From Athripsodes cinereus (lineage: Eukaryota; Arthropoda; Insecta; Trichoptera; Leptoceridae), in the NCBI GenBank assembly GCA_947579605.1, contig OX388322.1, positions 248,001 to 312,000 of the forward strand: DNA of 64,000 bases, read 5' to 3'. This document shows positions 63,906 to 64,000 of this stretch, in pieces (position 1 is the stretch's first letter; every line of letters starts with the position of its first letter). The notes under the pieces were generated by a model. The model ran no database searches and was not told the DNA's origin. It worked only from the letters and a program-made list of their open reading frames with translations. The position numbers were made by a program, and so were the translations under genes.

Positions 63906-64000
63906 GAGTTCGTCAGTAGCCTGGAGGTACATAAAGTCTCGGCCACGTACACTTGAGGTGCACAGTTCGATCCCAGGTACCGTCAAACTCGTCTTTCACG
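63906..64000 (+). mobile_element. SINE B head, runs off window
   Basis: GAGTTCGTCAGTAGCCTGGA (A-box region), CACAGTTCGATCCCAGGTAC (B-box GTTCGATCCC) and CGTCAAACTCGTCTTTCACG at the window end. The remainder lies outside. Confidence 0.75.

Overview
The window looks like gene-poor nuclear DNA from an insect, most probably a moth or butterfly (Lepidoptera). It is strongly AT-rich and has no operons, bacterial genes or long host open reading frames. Nearly every recognisable protein segment belongs to a transposable element. The lepidopteran call rests on the retroelement set: RTE-clade LINEs with the C-terminal pattern CMNVEKAKEVCKDRS...SAYP, LINE tails made of GAT or TAG repeats, and several tRNA-derived or LINE-tailed SINEs. 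No RNA gene, CRISPR array or prokaryotic feature was seen.

Layout. 1-9 kb: small palindromic elements, LINE 3' stubs, a 51-bp SINE A tail inserted in SINE B (4.8 kb), and a foldback with a second foldback inside it (7.4-7.76 kb). 9-13 kb: a tRNA-derived SINE C carrying a nested insertion, then the best copy of RTE LINE A (10.6-12.2 kb, one nonsense codon in RT). 13-24 kb: MITEs, an LTR joined to a tRNA-Ser-like segment (16.4-16.66 kb), a long unassigned stretch, a 170-bp tandem duplication, and a candidate two-exon gene for a 50-residue basic protein (23.5-23.95 kb), the only plausible host gene. 24-38 kb: a decayed LINE A, foldbacks, SINEs, a LINE C copy with an inverted 5' part (31.5-31.8 kb), and a 255-bp foldback inside a LINE A copy (37.5 kb). 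38.66-41.37 kb: a 2.7-kb DNA transposon with terminal inverted repeats, a 6-bp target duplication and a broken transposase-like gene. 42.5-43.1 kb: an inverted pair of copia-like LTR ends. 43.65-44.7 kb: an L2/CR1-like LINE interrupted by another LINE tail. 46-56 kb: SINEs, a solo LTR and a perfect 73-bp-arm hairpin. 56.4-59.5 kb: an uninterrupted 1022-codon endonuclease/reverse transcriptase ORF lying inside a SINE A copy. 60-64 kb: further RTE and SINE fragments, and SINE B running off the end.

How the parts relate. SINE A (about 20 full or partial copies) ends in nearly the same 40-odd bases and TAG repeats as LINE A, which suggests LINE A moves SINE A. SINE B and SINE C have tRNA-like heads with A/B-box-like sequences. 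The nested insertions give a relative order: SINE B before the SINE A tail at 4.8 kb, LINE A before the foldback at 37.5 kb, and SINE A before the intact LINE at 56.4 kb. Two LTR-derived loci look like products of faulty reverse transcription. Family names and the organism call rest on recognition and recalled family knowledge, not on database searches.
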